A stretch of DNA of 64,000 nucleotides from Delphinapterus leucas (GCF_002288925.2 NW_022098026.1:24337062-24401061), one strand, 5' to 3'; counted from the stretch's first letter, positions 44,045-57,267 are shown. A program made the numbers and translations. The notes: generated by a model from the letters alone, not told the origin.

Positions 44045-45200
44045 GGTAACAATTGATGGAAGGTAAAAATGACAGGAAAGGGTTACTATTTGTAATATAT
44101 AAAAAAGTTCCCCCCAACTGATAAAAAGACAACTCAGTGAAAATACGGGCAAAAGGACATGGACAGAACATTTAGAAAAAGCTAGAAGGAAATCACCAAG
44201 AAATATATAGAAATACGCCCAACCTTAGTAGTAGTCAAGGAGATGCAAAATTTTCAAATCTTTAATCTTATAGAAGATTAATCTTATTAATCTTTAATCT
44301 TATACAAATTTTAGTATATGCAACTACCGTTCTAAGCCTTTTCTAACTATTAATTCATTTAATACACAAAACAATTTTATGAGGTAGGTATTCATACCAT
44401 ACCTCTTTTTACAAATAAGTGTAACTAAAATACAAGGCAGTAACGTGTCTCAGCTTAAAGTCACACAGCTAGTACTTGCTGGAGCTCAGATAGGCACTTG
44501 GGTGTTCTGGCCAAGAGAATCCTTATCCTTAAGCACTATCCTACCCTCCCTTCTCAGTAGTATCTCTACTGGGATGTGCAAAATTTACAATGACTGATCA
44601 CATTCCATCCTGGAGACAGTATGAGGAAACGGGTACTTGCTGGTGGGAGTATGAACGCAACAAGGTTTTCAGAAGGTGATCTGGAAGTAGCTATTAAAAT
44701 ACAATAACGTGCACATCTTTCGACTTAGCAAAACCTACCTTAATGGAAACTATCCTATAAAAACTAAACATTGGTTTACGATGATATATGTTGGAGGCCA
44801 TTTATTGCAGCATTGTTAGTTACAATGACATTGTAACAAAATCTGGAAATAAGGTGACTGTCTATGAATAGGGGACTTGTTTAATAAGTCATAGTATACC
44901 CACACTTTAGAATTTCGGCAGCTACTTCAAAGAAGATGAATGACCGGGAGGGATGTTTATATTACTGAGCAGAGTAGTATGTATAGTGCGGTCTTGAGGT
45001 TGTAGAAACAAAACAAAATCAAATCCATCCGTTAAGGTTAATACATGTTTGTGTAGACACGGAGAAAGGTACGGAAGGACACACACCAAACTAGTAACAT
45101 GGGTTACCTTAACATGTGGGGTCACGATGTAGCACTACCTGACTTGTTGCTATAACCCTGTATTAGTTTTGTAATGGAAAAGAAAAAAGAAGGGAAATCC
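44045..45200 (+). repeat. Old L1 3' region (L1M-type), hosting a MIR
   Basis: AACTGATAAAAAGACAACTC, CGGGCAAAAGGACATGGACA, GGAGATGCAAAATTT, then GCTGGTGGGAGTATGAACGC, CATTTATTGCAGCATTGTTA and AACATGTGGGGTCACGATGT follow the tail of L1 ORF2 and its 3' UTR. Antisense MIR sequence splits it at about 44300-44550. Confidence 0.75.
44300..44550 (-). repeat. MIR, antisense, inside the old L1
   Basis: CTACCGTTCTAAGCCTTTTC, AATTCATTTAATACACAAAA, TTATGAGGTAGGTATTCATA and AAGTCACACAGCTAGTACTT match antisense MIR. Its position inside the L1 implies the L1 is the older of the two. Confidence 0.75.
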
Positions 45201-45204
45201 TTGC

Positions 45205-48200
45205 CTCTCATGTCCAGCCAGGGCGGGATTCTCAGGATTCTTCAGCCTGCGCTGGACTCTTCCTGGGAAAGCATAAGCAGCTCTAAATCAGCAATGGCTT
45301 CCTCATTCCTTTGAATTTAGATCTGCTTTCCTCAACTGTCCACCTGTTAGTTCCCTGGCTTGACAGAGAGCCAGTCTACCCCTTCCTCTATGCAAAAGCC
45401 CTCCAGATTTTTGAGGACAGACCTCAAGCCATCCCACTCTCCATTCAAATAGACCAAGACTTAGCCTCCAATCTTTACTCCTCACCAGTGGTCAGGGCTG
45501 GGTCACCTCTACTGACGCTTTGCCTTACTGAACACAATCTACCAGAGTTCGGAACACAGAAGGACGTGTATTCTTCTATACGGTACAAGACGTGTGCTTT
45601 CTACTCAGACAGCTTCAAATGGATTTACTTTTATCATAGTCCATATTGCAGCGTCAACTAAAATTTCCAGGTCTTCTTTCAAATAAGTTAATGTCGAGTC
45701 AAACCTTTTCTACTAACTACTTTGAACGTGAATGTGATTTCCTCAATTCTCTTCCCTAGGGTTTATCCTTTTCTCTTAAAAGTGAAATGCAGGAATCGGA
45801 AAGGGTATGTACGTGAATGTAGGAATCTAATGAATTGTGGATTCTGGATAATGGCATCTTTCTGCATAATGAAGATGATGGGTCAGCAGATGGGTGAATG
45901 CACTAGGTATATGGAGAAGACAATGACAGTGTTCTGAAGTTTGGCTGGAGGGTGGGAGGTACCTTAAATCCTCCGTTCCCCAGTGGCGGGACTGAATTTG
46001 AAATGTAATGATCCTGGCAAATAAAGTTGTCACGTGAAGTGGGCGGGGGAAGACATAACTCTCCAGGAGAAGGTTTGCTAGTTCCAAGGAGAGAAAGCAG
46101 GAACGGGCCAAGAACAGAGGTGCAGGAATGGGACAAAGAAGAGAAAAGAGTGTTTGAGAAAAGCAGCTGCACACAGGACTATAAAGAAAAAAGGATGGCA
46201 AGCCTCCAGGGATGGGAACGGGGGAAGAGAGAAAAAAGCAGGCTGGGGGCAGGGGGAAGTTCTATTCTAGTCTGGACTCTTTAGACGTCAAGAAACAGAA
46301 ACCTTCTCAAACTTACTTAAAACAAAAACAAAAACAAAAACAACTTAAAAAACAAAAGGATTATTGTAGGAGAGAAAAATCTTGCAGCTTACCAGGACCT
46401 AAAACGGAGGATGTGAAATGGAACAGGGGCTTGGCTTGCTGTTAGGGGCCTGCGGGGGAGGGGAAACTTTACTTTGTCTTTCTGGCTCTGTGTTTGTCTC
46501 TCTTAGGGGCCACCTGGCTTCTTAAACTGCTTCTCTCTTCGTGTCAGGCCCTCTCTTCTCTCTTTGCCAATAAAAGTTAACTCTGTCTGTTTACCAGTCT
46601 GAACATGGCCTTCAGTGAGTCACTCTAGCGCTGACTCCATCCCACTTTCAAACTAAACATGCAGCACTATCAGAAAGGAGAGAAGGGGACAAGCAGAAAG
46701 GGAAACACAGCAGGGAGAAAGAAAGACATAGTCAGACCCTTCTAGGGAAGTCTCATCCCTGCCCTTGAACATGCTGCATTCACAATCACCTCCACACCTT
46801 TTCCTACAATGCTCCCCTTTTTCACCCCATTTCCATCTACCCCCCTTCCCTAAGCCTTCCTTGATCCCGATCGCTCCAGAACTCACCCCATTCCTCATAC
46901 CGTGTATGCACACAATCCAGTGGAGAATAATCTGATATCTTTAAGAGTTCTAAATTCTAGCTTCCTTCTTCAAATTGGCACTGTTTTGACAGCCTTCTTG
47001 GAATCATTTCCTAACTTGAGTTCCTAGTGCTAATAATTTAGACTTCTAACAGTCTCTTGTTCAAAGAGAGTAAAGCACAATTGGTCACTATTCCCTGGAT
47101 AGAAATTTTATTTTGTTTGGAATGCTGTTATAATTGCCTTTCAATCTTCTTCAAGCAATGAATCCACTGCTTTAGCTCTCTCTTATACACTCTCTCCCCA
47201 CGTGCCTGTCAATCTTACGCGGCAATCACGTTTTTTTCAGACTAGCTCATTAAACTGTATTAGACTAAGAGTGTATCCTGAACTGAATAAGATTTGGTAA
47301 TTACTTCTTCTGGAACAACATACTATTTTGGATGACTTACTCCTGGTCGCGTTTTAACTGACACTTTTATGTTATTATTCACTAAGGCCCTGGGGTCTTT
47401 TTTACACATTCACTTTGTCTTTCCACATTCTACACACGAATGGTTGAATTTGCTCTCCACATGCACTAGCTCTGTGCTTTGTCCTCTTAGAACTCTACAC
47501 CCTTTCTGTCCCGCTCAAGTTTTCAAGGTTGCCGTCCATTTCCTTACTCACTCCTGACCTCTTCTTTGCCCCCTAGTTTTGTGAAATGGGAGCCTTTATA
47601 ATGATGGGGTGGAGAAGGAAGGGTGATGGGGTGGACCTTATAGCCTTTAAGGTTGACTCATAGGATTATAAGCTCCATTAATTTTTTTTCTTCCTGAAGG
47701 AAGAAATATGAATTATTTTCTCAAACAGGCAAAGCAGAGGACCTCTTTAAAAACCATAAGGTTCTGAGGCTCACAGTGAAAAGGAAGGGAAAACTAATCA
47801 TACAGAGGGAAAACAGGACAAATCTGCATTTCATTTAAAATCACTGTAGTTGAACTTCAAATTACTCTACCTCATTCCCACCTACCTCACATTCTGTTAA
47901 GGACTTATTTTGCCCTTCATCTAGGAATAATTATATACTGAACTGCATCACGTATGCATTAGTATGTGGATTCAAGTACATATGCTTAGCATAAGCCAGA
48001 AAAAAAAAAAGGAAGGAAACACATTTGAATAATGTTGACTGTTGCAACTGCATCCCATTCAATGGTTGGAGGCACCCAAGTAAGTATGACATGTGGGCAG
48101 TGGATCTGCTCTTTCCCCAGGCAGATCTGTACGGATATCATCTCCCAGCATCTTGATGTGTTGAATGAGCTACTAAGGTTTAAAGAAGTCTATTTTTTCA

Positions 48201-48600
48201 TAAATGGCCTTCCACATTTGGGGTATAGCTTTATATTGTACGTTATTCTTTATATTATGCATATTTACGTGTAAATATTATTTTGTACAGAGTTTATAAA
48301 AAAACTATGTACACTATATCATATAGGTAATTTAAGGGATTCTTCAAGGATATTTTTATGGGATGACTTTGGAATCTAGCCTGTGCAAAATTGCCCACTT
48401 TACTGACCCTTTTTCAGGATCAGCAGAGGCAGGATTCAAACATAATCTGAATTCACAGACCATACTTTTTCTATCACACCAGGGAATCTAAAATCTCGAT
48501 ACTTTTAAGACTCTTCATTAAGATTATCCTGGGGATCTTCCATCTTCCTTTGTCAAGGTCTAACTTACAGTAAGATGTTCTAACACTTGGAAGAGTTAAT
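45205..48600. other. Intronic stretch, mostly unassigned
   Basis: An A-rich pentanucleotide run (AAAACAAAAACAAAAACAAA) lies at about 46318-46356 and a pyrimidine/purine-rich part at 46000-46260. I see no exon, LTR or SINE. The reading frames here lack recognisable domains. Confidence 0.4.
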
Positions 48601-48609
48601 GTAACTATT

Positions 48610-48890
48610 TCCAAGCAATATTTGTTGAGCACTTACTAGATGCAAGGTGCTACTGGTATACTATGGCTATGGAATCATCTTTTTCCAAAAGCAGCTCACA
48701 AATTGACAAGACAAAACGAAGAGTCTAATCACACAAGAAACTCATCACCTAATTTGTAGGCAGGGGTCAATAACAGGGCCTTGTAAGTAATGATAAGGAC
48801 TTTGGAATTCATTCTAGGTGATAGGGGAAAATATCTGAGGCTCTTAATAGGGTAATGAATGATCTGATCTATAACTTAAAAACATCATAC
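48610..48890 (-). repeat. L2 3' region, antisense
   Basis: CAATATTTGTTGAGCACTTA, CTAGATGCAAGGTGCTACTG, CAGGGCCTTGTAAGTAATGA and TTTGGAATTCATTCTAGGTG are reverse-complement L2. Confidence 0.78.
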
Positions 48891-49649
48891 GAAGTGCAAT
48901 GTGGTTATCAGATTGTGAAATGTGAGGGGGAAGAGAGTGAGTGAATGTAGGAAGAATAATTGGAAGGTTCTTTTACATGGTAGTGGTGGATATAGGTAAG
49001 AAACAAGCTAGCTGAACTTAGGAAGGAATTGAAAGAGAAAATAAAACAATTATAGAGATATAAACTGCTTTGAAGGAAGAACAGTAAAACACAGAGAAAA
49101 ATCTGAAAAATATAGTTATCAACACGGTTTATAAGCATGAGGAGATGACACAAAACAAAGTGGAAAAGTACTAAGACATAAAAATCAGTGGAAAGCAGAT
49201 CATATTTTCAGAAAAGAAAGAGGATCCAATGTATGTATTATTGTTCATCATGAAGAGACCAAAAGAAGTGAACAGGAAAAAATACTTAAAATATGTTTTT
49301 AAAAAATGCCTGTAACAAAGAGTTAAATCCAAGACTGCAAGGATTGAAAGGGTACAGCGTACCAACAAAAAGTGATGAGAGTTAATACCAAGGCATACTC
49401 TGGTGAAGTTATTTCACTTCAAGTATAAAGAAGATTTATGGGTTATACAGAGCTTTAAAAATGAGTCAAATTTATAAGAGGTAAAAATAAGGCTGGTGTC
49501 AGACTTCTCTCCACAGTAAACCCCACGCCAGAAACAGAACCAAACAGTGTCCACAAAGTTATAAAGATTTTATATTCTTTCGGGCTGTGATTTAGCATAG
49601 AAGCAAAATTCTTAAGCAGGCAAAAACTCAGGGAACACCATATTTATGA

Positions 49650-49775
49650 GCTTCTACTAGAATGTAAGCTCCGTAGTGGTAGGGTCTGCTTCCACAGTGT
49701 TTTCCATTTTCTCGCCAGCACTCAACACACAGAGCATTACACATAGTAGACACTCAACAAATGTTTGTTGATTGA
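49650..49775 (+). repeat. L2 3' end, sense
   Basis: CTACTAGAATGTAAGCTCCG, ACACATAGTAGACACTCAAC and AAATGTTTGTTGATTGAA mark the L2 terminus. Confidence 0.88.
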
Positions 49776-49814
49776 ATTAAAAAACCTTTTCATGTAACGA
49801 AAGTTGGACACTTT

Positions 49815-50005
49815 CTCATTCAGAGAGTCCCAGACTGTTTTTTTCATCAGAACCACCTGAGAGCTGTTAAAGAGAAAAAGAAAATACAGATTGCCCAGAT
49901 TCACACTTTGAGACTCAAACTCAGTTGGGCTTGGGTATCTTGATTCTTAAAAAGCTCCCAAATAACCGCAGGGAAATTAGCCTAGTGTTTGTCAAACCTC
50001 AGTTC
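49815..50005 (+). mobile_element. hAT-Charlie nonautonomous element, diverged
   Basis: CAGAACCACCTGAGAGCTGT, TTGAGACTCAAACTCAGTTG and CTTAAAAAGCTCCCAAATAA show the near-palindromic layout of short Charlie/MER5-type elements. Confidence 0.55.
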
Positions 50006-50675
50006 TTTTAGTGTCCTTTTCAAGTTTTTTTTACCTTATCTATTTACCCAGACTATTATTTACTTAATATTTTCTTTAAATGAATCTGCTTTTTATAAAC
50101 TCCATTAGTTTTGATAGGGATCTTTACATCACAGCAATACATGAAAAACTAGTTTTCAATGAACTGCCAAAAAACCAGAAGAATGTTATAAAAATAAATA
50201 CAACGAAAAATGTTCTTCAATTCTAGACAGATACGGTCACTTGAAAGGACTCAGAGCTTAAGGCCAGCTCTCAGTTTAAAAAAATTAAGATTTATAAGTG
50301 TTATTAGACGGGTTAACGCAATATTAACTCAAAGTAAGACTTTGGGCTTCATGTAATCAGAACAATTTTAAAAAGAAATAAAAAGACAAAAACTTCAGTT
50401 ATGTGATTCAAAGACAGTTGCTTAAAGCTGTCTTGTACCAAGAGAAACACATAGCCCAGACTTTGGGGAACACAGTAATCTTTGAAGGGGACCATCATAG
50501 TATCTGGACATTAGGTGATTAATATATGTTGATTTCAAGTATTTATAGGTAACCTACTTTGTGTAAAGCGCAAGTCTGGGTCTTGCGAATAAGACAACAA
50601 ATAAGATAGGCTCTGTCCTTAGGTTGTTCAATGCTATTTCACATGCCTTTTCACAGAGTTATTTGCATAAACAAA

Positions 50676-51152
50676 GAGTAGCCCCCCCTTTACCCGTGGT
50701 TTTGCTCTCCGTAGTTTCAATTATCTGTAGTCAACTACAGTCAAAAATATTAAATGGAAAATTCCAGAAACAATTCTTAAGTTTTAAGTTGCACGTTGTT
50801 CTGAGTAGCGTGATGAAATCTAGCAGACGTGACTCACCCCTCTGTCCATACCCTGCCCGTGAGTCACGTACTAGTCCTCTTGGTTATCAAATTGACTGTC
50901 GAGGTATCGCAGTGCTTGTATTCAAGTAAGCCTCATTTTACTTAGTAATAGGCGCAAAGCATAAGAGGAGCGATGCTGGCAATTCAGATATCCTCTTACT
51001 GTACCTAATTTATAAGTTAAACTTTACCATAGGTACGTATGCATAGGAAAAAACATAGTATCAATATATTTAGGGCTCTGTAGTATCTGCAGTTTTGGCC
51101 ATCCACTGGCAGCTCTTGAAATATACCCCCTGCAAATAAGGGGGCCCACTGT
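50676..51152 (+). mobile_element. Internally deleted Tigger1/MER2-type DNA transposon
   Basis: The left end GAGTAGCCCCCCCTTTACCC and right end GCAAATAAGGGGGCCCACTG are decayed terminal inverted repeats. Between them, GTCAACTACAGTCAAAAATA, TTGACTGTCGAGGTATCGCA and ACCATAGGTACGTATGCATA match the ends of Tigger1. The transposase body is missing, apart from its start region. Confidence 0.88.
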
Positions 51153-51254
51153 AGAGAGCTGGGACCCCTGAATGGTCACTGACTGCGTCTCTCTCGCCCA
51201 TGTATGGCTGCAGCTTCCAAACCCCAATAAGTGTGGGATTGTGTCTTTTACATT

Positions 51255-51420
51255 TGCTTCCTATAATCGTAATAGTACCTAATGCTTCCAGAGGGCTGCT
51301 ATATGGTCTCACCTAATCCTCACAACCACCGTACAAAGCAGGGATGGTAAGTGGTGGTAAACCTCATTTCTCAGATGAGAACATAGAGGCACAGCTCTGA
51401 CAGGAAGCCCTATCCAGCCT
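51255..51420 (-). repeat. MIR fragment, antisense
   Basis: TCTCACCTAATCCTCACAAC and CCTCATTTCTCAGATGAGAA with CATAGAGGCACAG match antisense MIR. Confidence 0.75.
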
Positions 51421-51952
51421 GGAGAGCATAAATCTACCTACCTGACTAGCTGAGATCCTTACTATAGTAAGGCTTTTCTTCTATAGTATTACCTGCTACA
51501 GCTATTTAAATCCCATTTCCTTATCCTGGTGTGATCAGAAAAGGAGCACATGACTCTAATGGTTAAAGGGGGAAATGCAGAGAATCAAGGCAGGTGCAGA
51601 TGGGCACTGTTGGACTGAGAATTAATTTAAATGATAAGCAAAACAAAGGGAGAGAATAAGGGGAAGATTTCACTGGAGGTTAAGAGAAAAATAATGGGCT
51701 CTTTTTCTAAACACAAAAGGAGGATGTAAGTAGTAAAGAAGGAATCCAGGCTGCTGGAGGCTGGCAGGGGGCAATTTATTGATTGACAAGTAAGAATGTG
51801 ACAAAAAGAAAGACATAAAGGAGGAAAATTATTTGCTGCAGTTCTCACAATGGGAGATGTCCAAGGAGGCAAGAGATGTAAATTTCCCGGGGGAAGAAGA
51901 TTATGTAGTAAGATACTTGTCTTCAAGTCCTCAAAAGGCAAAGCACTGATTA

Positions 51953-51976
51953 TTGTTTGTTTGTTTGTTTGTTTTA
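51953..51976 (+). repeat. TTTG tetranucleotide run
   Basis: GTTTGTTTGTTTGTTTGTTT, five to six units. Confidence 0.93.
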
Positions 51977-52599
51977 AAGCATTGGGTTTGATGCTGAACA
52001 AGGATCAAATGATACAAGTGGCCCTTGATACTGGCAGGTGTCTGAAGCTGTTCGGAGTACATGAAAGTTAGGACTAAATATTCCTAAATCTCATAATGAT
52101 TGAGTCAGAGAAGATCTAGATTTGCTTAAGGAGTGGGCTCAATGGATTTCTGTGGACTCTCCCAGAGAGGGCAGGAGAGTCTAGAATTGGAGGCAAAAGA
52201 ATAGCTTCTCAACTAGGATACTGCTGGAGTGGGGGCATGCCTTGAAAGACACAGAAAGGGTAAGCAGAGTTCATCCAAACATTACAGATGAAAGTTACAT
52301 TATCCCTCTTGACAGGGGAAACCACTAGTAGAAACTGAGATAATTAAGGACAGCTAGGGAAAATGGAAACCATACTATGGTACAGCATGCAAACAAATAA
52401 AGGTGGAGGACAAAGCTCCCTTCCTATATAAGCAGTATATGCAGCTGTTCAGTTTGGAGTGTTCATTTAACTTCTTGTTAATTTCCAAGTCTTGGAAGGA
52501 GTCTGACTCAAGACTCTCCCCAACGATTTATTCTTCCTTCATGAGAACTCTTTCATTTAAAGTGACATTCTATTCTAGATATATTTATAGGCATGCAAT

Positions 52600-53030
52600 T
52601 TCTTTTGTCTTGAATTATAGAAAATGAGACAAACCAGCTCTTGCGTTATGACACCAAATACAGAGAGGCATTTTCATTTTTTAAGGTTGCAGATTTAGGC
52701 GAGCTAAGTTTACAGACTGTTTGGAATTTCAATCTCTCAACATATACGACACTTGCAAATGCTTCTGCTCATACTTTTTTTTTTCTTCCCCAGAAGGGAC
52801 CAATGCCAATAAAGCTCATCTGCTTGAGTTACGGCTTTTTCCCTCCGATAATCAGTAAAAATTATGCAAAGGCACAGTGCTGTTATCAAACAGAAAGAGA
52901 GAGCAGTGTAATTCTACCTGATAATTTGGCCTGGCACATTGTTTTTCCAGAATCTATCTCACCACAGATGCTGGCAGAATGCTTTTTATATATAAAAAAA
53001 AAAAAAAAGACCAATTAAGGGGAAAATTTC
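52600..53030. promoter_or_regulatory. Candidate conserved noncoding element
   Basis: Non-repeat block with CTTGAATTATAGAAAATGAG, GGCGAGCTAAGTTTACAG, GCCAATAAAGCTCATCTGC, CCTCCGATAATCAGTAAAAA, ATTATGCAAAG (octamer-like) and CTACCTGATAATTTGGCC. It ends at an A run (52984-52999). The mix of octamer-like and homeodomain-type motifs suggests an enhancer; unproven. Confidence 0.3.
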
Positions 53031-53633
53031 TGGAAAGTCAATTTTGATATCCAATGTTGTATCTGAATTTGCAAATGTTAAACAGGTTGGTAACGAGCTT
53101 GTGCTGGAAGAGAAAAATAGAATTATTTTTAATGATCAAGACAAAGGAGAAGATATCAAGAGAACTTCTTTTGGTTGTTTTTATTTAAGGAAAAGTGACC
53201 TGCTTGGAATGTTTCTCTTTATTGCTAATGGAAAATATAACATCTGACAGTGGATCCTTTGACCTAGGCAGAAAATACTGCATTTCTGATGACTGACGGT
53301 TAGAGGCTGAGGCGGAGAAACCAAAGGAAGATTCACAACCAGAGTCCTGGGTCAACTTTGAACAACTTTACAGGCAGTTCTTGATGCCACCACCCCTTAG
53401 GCCGCTCGCCTGAGATGTGGCTGCAGCTTCTTCCCTACAAAGGAGTTACTACTAAAGCACATAAAGTTTCTTAGCTCAGGGAGAACTTGAAAGTTCCCTG
53501 GTCCTTCAAAAGCAGGTATGGCACTGGGGGAACACACTTACTTCAACTTATCCAGAGAGATTCAAATTGATGATTTATTTTCCAGTATCTCCTAATCTTT
53601 GCTTACAGAGTTTCATTAAGAATCTTTAATGGG

Positions 53634-53926
53634 GGGCTTCCCTGGTGGCGCAGCGGTTGAGAATCTGCCTGCCAATGCAGGGGACACGGGTTCGAGCCCT
53701 GGTCTGGGAAGATCCCACATGCCACGGAGCAACTAGGCCCGTGCGCCACAACTACTGAGCCTGCGTGCCTGGAGCCTGTGCTCCGCAACAAGAGAGGCCG
53801 CGACAGTGAGAGGCCCGTGCACCGCGATGAAGAGTGGCCCCCGCTTGCCGCAACTGGAGAAAGCCCTCGCACAGAAATGAAGACCCAACACAGCCATAAA
53901 TAAATAAATTTTAAAAAAAGAAAAAA
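53634..53926 (+). mobile_element. Long-form CHR-type SINE with perfect 16-bp duplication
   Basis: It starts GGGCTTCCCTGGTGGCGCAG, has GGTTCGAGCCCTGGTCTGGG, and continues beyond the point where the other copies become poly-A: GAAGAGTGGCCCCCGCTTGC, CGCAACTGGAGAAAGCCCTC and GAAGACCCAACACAGCC, then a TAAA-rich tail. AAGAATCTTTAATGGG flanks it on both sides (53618-53633 and 53927-53942). It belongs to a longer subfamily. Confidence 0.97.
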
Positions 53927-54179
53927 AAGAATCTTTAATGGGAATTTCTTTTAGGCCAGAGATGTGTCATCACTAAAGAGTCTTAAACATTAGGGTTGAT
54001 ATGTCTTAGGCAAATAAACTCTAACCATAGGATCAAGTTAGAAGTCTCTTCCCTCTCACCTATCCTCACAGAACTGTATGCTTCTATCCAAAAGCAGCAG
54101 CTGGGGTCTACCAGTTGTCTCTCTGTTCTGAGACTTCTTGATTTCCAAACTGGAGCTAGTTACCTATTATGGAATGGTC

Positions 54180-54370
54180 ACTACTAAAAGCTGGATACTG
54201 CGTTAGTATTTTTTTTCTGATAACAAGTCCTATGATGTAGGTACTTGATTGATGATAAAACTGATACTTTGAGAGCTTAAGTAAAAGCCCCAAAGCCATA
54301 CAAATACAGAGCTGGGATTTGAATCCAGAGCTGTTCCTTTAAAGTCTGTTAACCGCTACACTAGACTCTT
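54180..54370 (-). repeat. MIR SINE, antisense
   Basis: GATGATAAAACTGATACTTT, GAGCTGGGATTTGAATCCAG and TTAACCGCTACACTAGACTC match antisense MIR. Confidence 0.82.
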
Positions 54371-54374
54371 TCCC

Positions 54375-56110
54375 AGAATGGTTCCCACTGTGGGCTTTCC
54401 TCCCCTACCAGAGGTTAAGTGGAAAGAAGTTGGCCTCACGTTTCTCCTGGCAATGAGGATATTTTGCTCACACCTTCAGAACAAACAGGCAATTATTTTG
54501 TTTTATCGTATCCATATGACTTGTTCCTTCAGCTCCCATATCTCTTTGTGTACTGTCTTGACTCATTTTGGGTTGGTTCACATAAAATATACTGCATTTC
54601 TCTTCTAGGTCCCAGGGAATTTTAACTGTCAGCCAACACATTTCAGGTTATGTTGTAATTTTGAAGATATGCTTCTCTTTAAAATACGCACAGGGCGGAA
54701 AAGAAGAAAGGCTCCTCCATTATTGGCAGCAGGAATATCTGGGCTGGACAAATACCTGGCCCCCTTTTCACACAACTGCCACTGACCAAAGTCCCTTTCA
54801 AAAGCTCTGGGAACCGGATTTAACTCTGTCTATCCTGGAGAAGGAAGCAGTTCCCCCACAGTTTTGCTCACTCTGTCTAGAGTAGCCCAGATGAAACACA
54901 AAAGAGTGTTTCCTGAGGTCTGTGGTAGAAGTTAGTAGTTTGAGTTTACTCTGTGCTGGGGCTTCTCCACCTGGAATCTTCCAGGCTCTCACATTTTGCT
55001 AGCTACTTGGTATTTTATGGACATGAAATGCAGTGAGGATTTGGGCACTGCCCAATTGATTTCAACTTTTAAATCTATATTGAACATCTTCTGACATCCT
55101 GTCCTTCATTCAATCTTTTTCCAGTTTTATGCTGCTATTTTTTTTTTTTTTTTGCCCTGAGAAATATCCTGATATCCTGGATGATAAGAGAGCAAGTTAG
55201 CCACTGTTGGCCCCTAACTCTCAGAGATTTCTGCCCAGTGAATGAGAGAAAGGAAAATGGCAACAATAGCAATGATGATTATGGTGATTACACAATCGGG
55301 AAGTCTAGGACCACACGGAGAACAAGCACAGTACCAAACTTGCTCCCCTTTAGAGTCTGGGAAACCTTTGGTGGCTGCTATTGCTAGATTAGCAATAGAA
55401 GCCTTAGGAAATGCCAGGGAAACAACTCGCCCCTTCCTAGAGCCAGTGGGCATTTGTCTCTGTCGTTCCTCTGGGCATGGGGCCCTGTTCTCTCTGCATG
55501 GATAGCAGAGCAAATCCTGTTTAGGTGCCAAGCGAGAGCTCTTTGATATGGTTCTGCACTGCTACACAACCTCAGTCCTTGCTTTCTCTCTCTCTGGCCC
55601 AATTCTTGCATGGAAAATTGAGGTAATGATTTATATGCCGTTAGTAGTTCTGACAGGTACACTCGATCTTGGCTTCCTCCAGCCCCAGGACTAATCGGAA
55701 GCTTATCTTTTCCTTTGTGTAACAGGGAGCTGTCAGGTTCTATGACCCTCCAAACAATTCAATCACCCGTGGGAGGATTCACCTTGGAGGGAGGACACCT
55801 TGATACTGGAGGAGCTCCATGGAGACCATGCCCTGACATGTATCAAAACAGTGGCAGTCAAGGGCTAGAGGGCAACATGGCCACACCGACCAAATGCCAC
55901 TGGCTTCTGGAATTTAAACTTGTCATATCCGCCAGGAGTTTTCTATGTTGTGCTGGCAGCTTTTCTGCCTTGGTGTATATCCTGTCTTGGGTGCAGAACA
56001 TTGAGCTATTGAGCAAAGAAGAACTGTTTCAAAAAATGACCAGAGCAGAGAAGAAAGGGTTTGCATTGCTCTTGGGAGAAAGAGCAAATTCCCTAGCAAG
56101 GTCTGTGATG
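54375..56110. other. Intronic stretch without recognised elements
   Basis: It contains the longest open reading frame of the window (55715-56350, 211 codons, plus strand), which runs into an L2 fragment and has no domain I recognise. A poly-T run lies at about 55139-55153. Confidence 0.45.
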
Positions 56111-56119
56111 GCCGTAACC

Positions 56120-56595
56120 TGGCTGCCTTGTCACCTGCATCTTGCTGGTACTACGCATCCCCTGGGATCAGCATTCCAGCCACTTTGGCCTTCGTTCCAT
56201 CGCCTGTTCTCTGGTGCAACTTCCCAACCTCAGGGTCTTTGTCCACGGCATTGCCTCTGCCTGGAAGGTGCCTCCCTCTCCTCTCCTTACCTACCTCCTG
56301 CTTCAGCTCTATTATTAACTGCTCAAGAAATTATTGTCTGTGCTTCCTGAATGGAGCAATTCCTCCATCATCTGGTCTCCTATGCACCTCTGAAGCCCCC
56401 ATCCCAGGGTCAGTTTTATATCAGGGGCATTTGATTCATGCCCTTCCCACCAAAAGAGACTGAGGGCATGAGGTCATGGGCAGGGACCGTGCCATTCATG
56501 TTCACTGCTGTAATTCTAGGGCCTATCACCATGCCTGGCTTACAGTAGATACTCAATAAATACCCATGGAATTAGTGAAAAAATGAGAAAGCAAG
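56120..56595 (+). repeat. L2 LINE 3' region, sense
   Basis: CACTTTGGCCTTCGTTCCAT, GCATTGCCTCTGCCTGGAAG, GCAGGGACCGTGCCATTCAT and ACCATGCCTGGCTTACAGTA, then GATACTCAATAAATACC, follow L2. Confidence 0.87.
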
Positions 56596-57267
56596 AGACC
56601 TAGGCAGCACCTATGTTCTTCATGGATTTGACCATCAAGTAGGGAAAGGCACATTTAATCAGGACTGGTGTGACAGCCATCTGAGAGCTCATGTGCAGAG
56701 ATGACTTTATTATGGGAAGGAATGATGGTGACCAAGTGTGGCTTTGTTTTGTCACTTCTGTCTCAGGATCTAACCTGACAACTCCTGAATGCCTGCTTTC
56801 TTGTCTGCATTGATAGTCTCATATATCCCCTCCTTAGGATGCTTTTCCCAGTTGCTCTTTGAATTTGGAAAGCAAATTATTATTTTTTTTTAAATCAAGC
56901 TTTCAGAAGTTTCTAAACATCTGCGTGTTTGGAATTGAAAGGGCAGGATAATTGGATGAAGTTTGCACCTTGTGGCTGGATGTTTTGCCATTAAACAGAC
57001 AATGTCCTCATTTAACTCAAAGTTGCAGAGTTCTCAACTCCTGAAAATAATTAGAGGAAGTGGGATCACAGGGCAGAATAGAAAATGTTGAGAAGGGGTT
57101 CAGGCAGTGTTTAAATACATAACAGGACTGACCGTGATGTCAGGCATGGGTACACGAGGTTGGTGCTGTTACTATTTTCAAATAAAAGCTTGTAGCCAGC
57201 TAATTCCTCACTGAATTATAAGCCCCATGTGAGGGCAAGGACCACACATGACTCTATATGTGGAACC

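Noticed and set aside
55715..56350. Longest open reading frame of the window (211 codons, plus strand)
   Set aside because: No recognisable domain, runs into L2 sequence, no splice or promoter context; expected by chance in 64 kb.
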